Origin: JARRKU01 sp050288425
GTDB taxonomy: Bacteria; Desulfobacterota; Desulfobacteria; Desulfobacterales; Desulfosarcinaceae
NCBI GenBank assembly: GCA_050288425.1
Contig: JBNKDU010000032.1
Location: 1 to 64,000 of the forward strand
Length of the DNA: 64,000 nt
Direction of reading: 5' to 3'
Under the pieces are notes generated by a model. That model ran no database searches. It saw only the letters and a list, made by a program, of their open reading frames with translations, and was not told the DNA's origin. Positions 62,467 through 64,000 of the stretch are shown here, piece by piece. Position numbers and translations under genes: made by a program. How positions within the stretch are numbered: position 1 is the stretch's first letter; each line of letters opens with the position of its first letter.

Positions 62467-63405
62467 TCAGTTCTCCCTGGTCAACTCGCGGAATATGGTT
62501 TCGAGGGTCTTGGTTTCCTGATGGAACTCCACCAGGATCCAGTCGGTGGCTTTGATGGCCTGGTAGAGATCGGCCCGCGGATCGCTGTTCATTTCACAGT
62601 GGACGACCACGCGGGTCAGGGACGGGTCTCCTTCGGCGAGGTCCTCCACCCTGGCGACGCCGGCCACGCTGCCGAGGCGTTGCATCGCCTCCCGGGAATC
62701 GGCGTCTTTCAGCACCACCTGGATCTGGTCGGCCTGGCCGTTGCGGGCCTTGATGTCCTGGGTGCTGCCGTCGGCAATGATTTTGCCCTTGTTGATGATC
62801 ACGATCCGGTCACAAGTCGCCTCGGCTTCGGTGAGAATGTGAGTGGAGAGGATAACGGTCTTTTCTTTTCCGATTTTTCTTATGATTTCCCGTATTTCGA
62901 CGATCTGGTTGGGATCCAGGCCCGATGTGGGCTCATCGAGAACCAGGATTTCCGGATCGCTCATCATGGCATGGGCCAGGCCCACTCTTTGTTTGAGGCC
63001 CTTGGAAAGGGTTTCGATGGTCTGGTGCATGATGTCGCGCAGGCCGCACATGTCGGCCAGCTCCATCAGCCTACGATCCTTGACTTCTCCGGTCAGCCCC
63101 CGGATCCGGGCCACGTGGTCCAGGTAGTCATAGACCAGCATGCCTTTGTAAAGTGGAGCCGACTCCGGCAGATAGCCGATAAGATGTTTGACGGCCAGGG
63201 GGTGTTCATGCACCGAAAATTCCTTGACCCGGATGTCTCCTCCCGAGGGGGGAAAATAACCCGTCAGCATACGCAGGGTGGTGGTCTTGCCGGCGCCGTT
63301 GGGGCCCAGCAGGCCGATGATCTCTCCTTTTTCGATGTCGAGATCGATCTGATCCACCGCACAGAAGTCGTCGTAATACTTGGTTAGATTTTGGACATGG
63401 ATCAT
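62467..63405 (-). CDS. ABC transporter ATP-binding protein (GldA/ABC-2 type)
   Basis: A 312-residue ATPase. Walker A GPNGAGKT is at residues 34-41, followed by the Q-loop region (PESAPLYKGMLV), the signature LSKGLKQRVGLAHA, Walker B ILVLDEPTSGLDP and the switch His in LSTHILTEAE. A C-terminal regulatory part of about 90 residues follows. Strong ribosome binding site (GAGGAGA). It is the first gene of the operon, behind the promoter at 63583-63611. Confidence 0.94.
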   Translation of the reverse strand: MIHVQNLTKYYDDFCAVDQIDLDIEKGEIIGLLGPNGAGKTTTLRMLTGYFPPSGGDIRVKEFSVHEHPLAVKHLIGYLPESAPLYKGMLVYDYLDHVARIRGLTGEVKDRRLMELADMCGLRDIMHQTIETLSKGLKQRVGLAHAMMSDPEILVLDEPTSGLDPNQIVEIREIIRKIGKEKTVILSTHILTEAEATCDRIVIINKGKIIADGSTQDIKARNGQADQIQVVLKDADSREAMQRLGSVAGVARVEDLAEGDPSLTRVVVHCEMNSDPRADLYQAIKATDWILVEFHQETKTLETIFRELTREN

Positions 63406-63582
63406 AGACGTTCTCCTCTGATTGCTTCGACGTGCCTTGGCATATCAAGGTGGGCCGGCCCTTGCGATGCACACGGTTGCCGTTGGACTCGATTTATGTG
63501 ATTGGGTCTTGCGGTACGCCGAGCATATTCAATTTTGGTGTCTTCCCGATGACTGCTTACCCCGTTCGGAAAGGGATGACAT

Positions 63583-63611
63583 TATTTAATTCAAGAAGTT
63601 AATAGTGTCAA
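63583..63611 (-). promoter_or_regulatory. Sigma70-type promoter of the ABC operon
   Basis: On the minus strand TTGACA (63606-63611) and TAAATA (63583-63588) are exactly 17 bases apart, in an AT-rich segment. It implies a leader of about 170 bases before the ATPase start codon. It lies just after the phosphatase gene on the same strand. Confidence 0.7.
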
Positions 63612-63619
63612 CAGCCCGC

Positions 63620-64000
63620 CTACAGGTGATTGCCCAACCACAGGATCACTCCCTTGATGCAAGGCCGCAATGTCCGGATGCATTCCCGATAGGCGTCGAT
63701 TTCCCGGCCATAGGGATCGTCGATATCGCGGGTGGCGACCTGGGGGTTGAATTCACTGATCAGACGCGGTGGTGCCTGGCGCCATTTGAGCAGCGGCTGG
63801 ACCAGATGAACATGGGTGCGTTCCATGGTGAGAATCAGATCGGCGCTCCTGGCGATGTCCCGGTCGATCAGACGCGCGCGGTGCCCACCGATATCGATGC
63901 CCTGTTCGTTCATGGCCTGGACGGCGTGAGGTTCGGCCTGATGGCCGTGCAACCCATGGGTACCGGCGGACCCGACCGCAATCTTTCGGGCCAGGTCGGC
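63620..64000 (-). CDS. Low-molecular-weight protein tyrosine phosphatase, 5' end outside window
   Basis: The frame is open to the window end, so the N-terminus with the CX5R active-site loop is missing; 126 residues remain. What is seen fits the family: SAGTHGLHGHQAEPHAVQAM, ADLILTMERTHVHLV and the general-acid loop DIDDPYGREIDAY. Members dephosphorylate tyrosine kinases of exopolysaccharide export or act as arsenate reductases; the DDPYG loop favours the phosphatase. It ends 9 bases before the ABC operon promoter. Confidence 0.88.
   Translation of the reverse strand, partial: ADLARKIAVGSAGTHGLHGHQAEPHAVQAMNEQGIDIGGHRARLIDRDIARSADLILTMERTHVHLVQPLLKWRQAPPRLISEFNPQVATRDIDDPYGREIDAYRECIRTLRPCIKGVILWLGNHL

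Overview
This 64 kb window looks like chromosomal DNA of a high-GC, Gram-negative anaerobe, most likely a sulfate-reducing or syntrophic member of the Desulfobacterota (Desulfobacterales-like). The basis is the LptF/LptG pair, outer-membrane efflux channels, a PEP-CTERM protein, a DUF362 protein with two 4Fe-4S clusters, HMG-CoA lyase, a long acyl-CoA transferase and TatA. No rRNA, tRNA, CRISPR array, insertion sequence or phage gene was seen. The taxonomic call is inference.

Layout. 1-1.9 kb: end of a DNA methyltransferase gene, then a PNPOx-fold protein. 1.9-7.8 kb: signalling block with a small membrane protein, an SSS-transporter/histidine kinase fusion, a stand-alone receiver and a PAS/pseudo-kinase/DUF294 protein. 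8-15.6 kb: small zinc-ribbon protein, NarL-type kinase, VWA-FHA protein, Tat-exported DUF882 peptidase, L,D-transpeptidase, ferritin-like protein. 15.8-24 kb (minus strand): LptG/LptF, then DprE2-, DprE1- and UbiA-like genes that together resemble the decaprenyl-phosphoryl-arabinose pathway, an AI-2E-family permease, a cupin and a THUMP rRNA methylase. 24-28 kb: DUF362 ferredoxin, HMG-CoA lyase, Ssb, zinc-ribbon/PH-like membrane protein.

28.4-39.5 kb is a metal-handling island: CusB-, CusA- and CusC-like genes with an extra small secreted protein, a converging SpoIIE-type phosphatase whose periplasmic domain carries a His/Met-rich stretch, a cytochrome c and a P1B ATPase without an N-terminal metal-binding domain. 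39.7-43.9 kb: tatA, a Cys-rich protein, and a MetE-like/MoxR/VWA run. 44-51.2 kb: a PEP-CTERM protein and a second tripartite RND pump (TolC, lipoprotein adaptor, permease). 51.3-56.2 kb: adenine/adenosine deaminase, an ArsR-family repressor with a long palindromic operator, a Zn/Cd-type P1B ATPase, an OmpA-like protein and a small membrane protein. 56.5-64 kb: long CoA-transferase, a GldA/GldF/GldG-like ABC system plus DUF4340 protein, and a truncated low-molecular-weight tyrosine phosphatase.

The most unusual structure is a family of seven 90-92 bp palindromic elements scattered over 43 kb (1836, 21071, 26699, 28116, 34989, 43847, 44818). Each has 29-nt inverted arms (GGGGACGTT[C/G]CTAAC...) around a 32-34 nt centre that is unrelated between copies. 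The C/G variant always matches between the two arms of one copy. All intact copies sit at the 3' end of a gene, and several supply the stop codon of that gene. They look like a REP/MITE-type family, but no cognate transposase is in the window.
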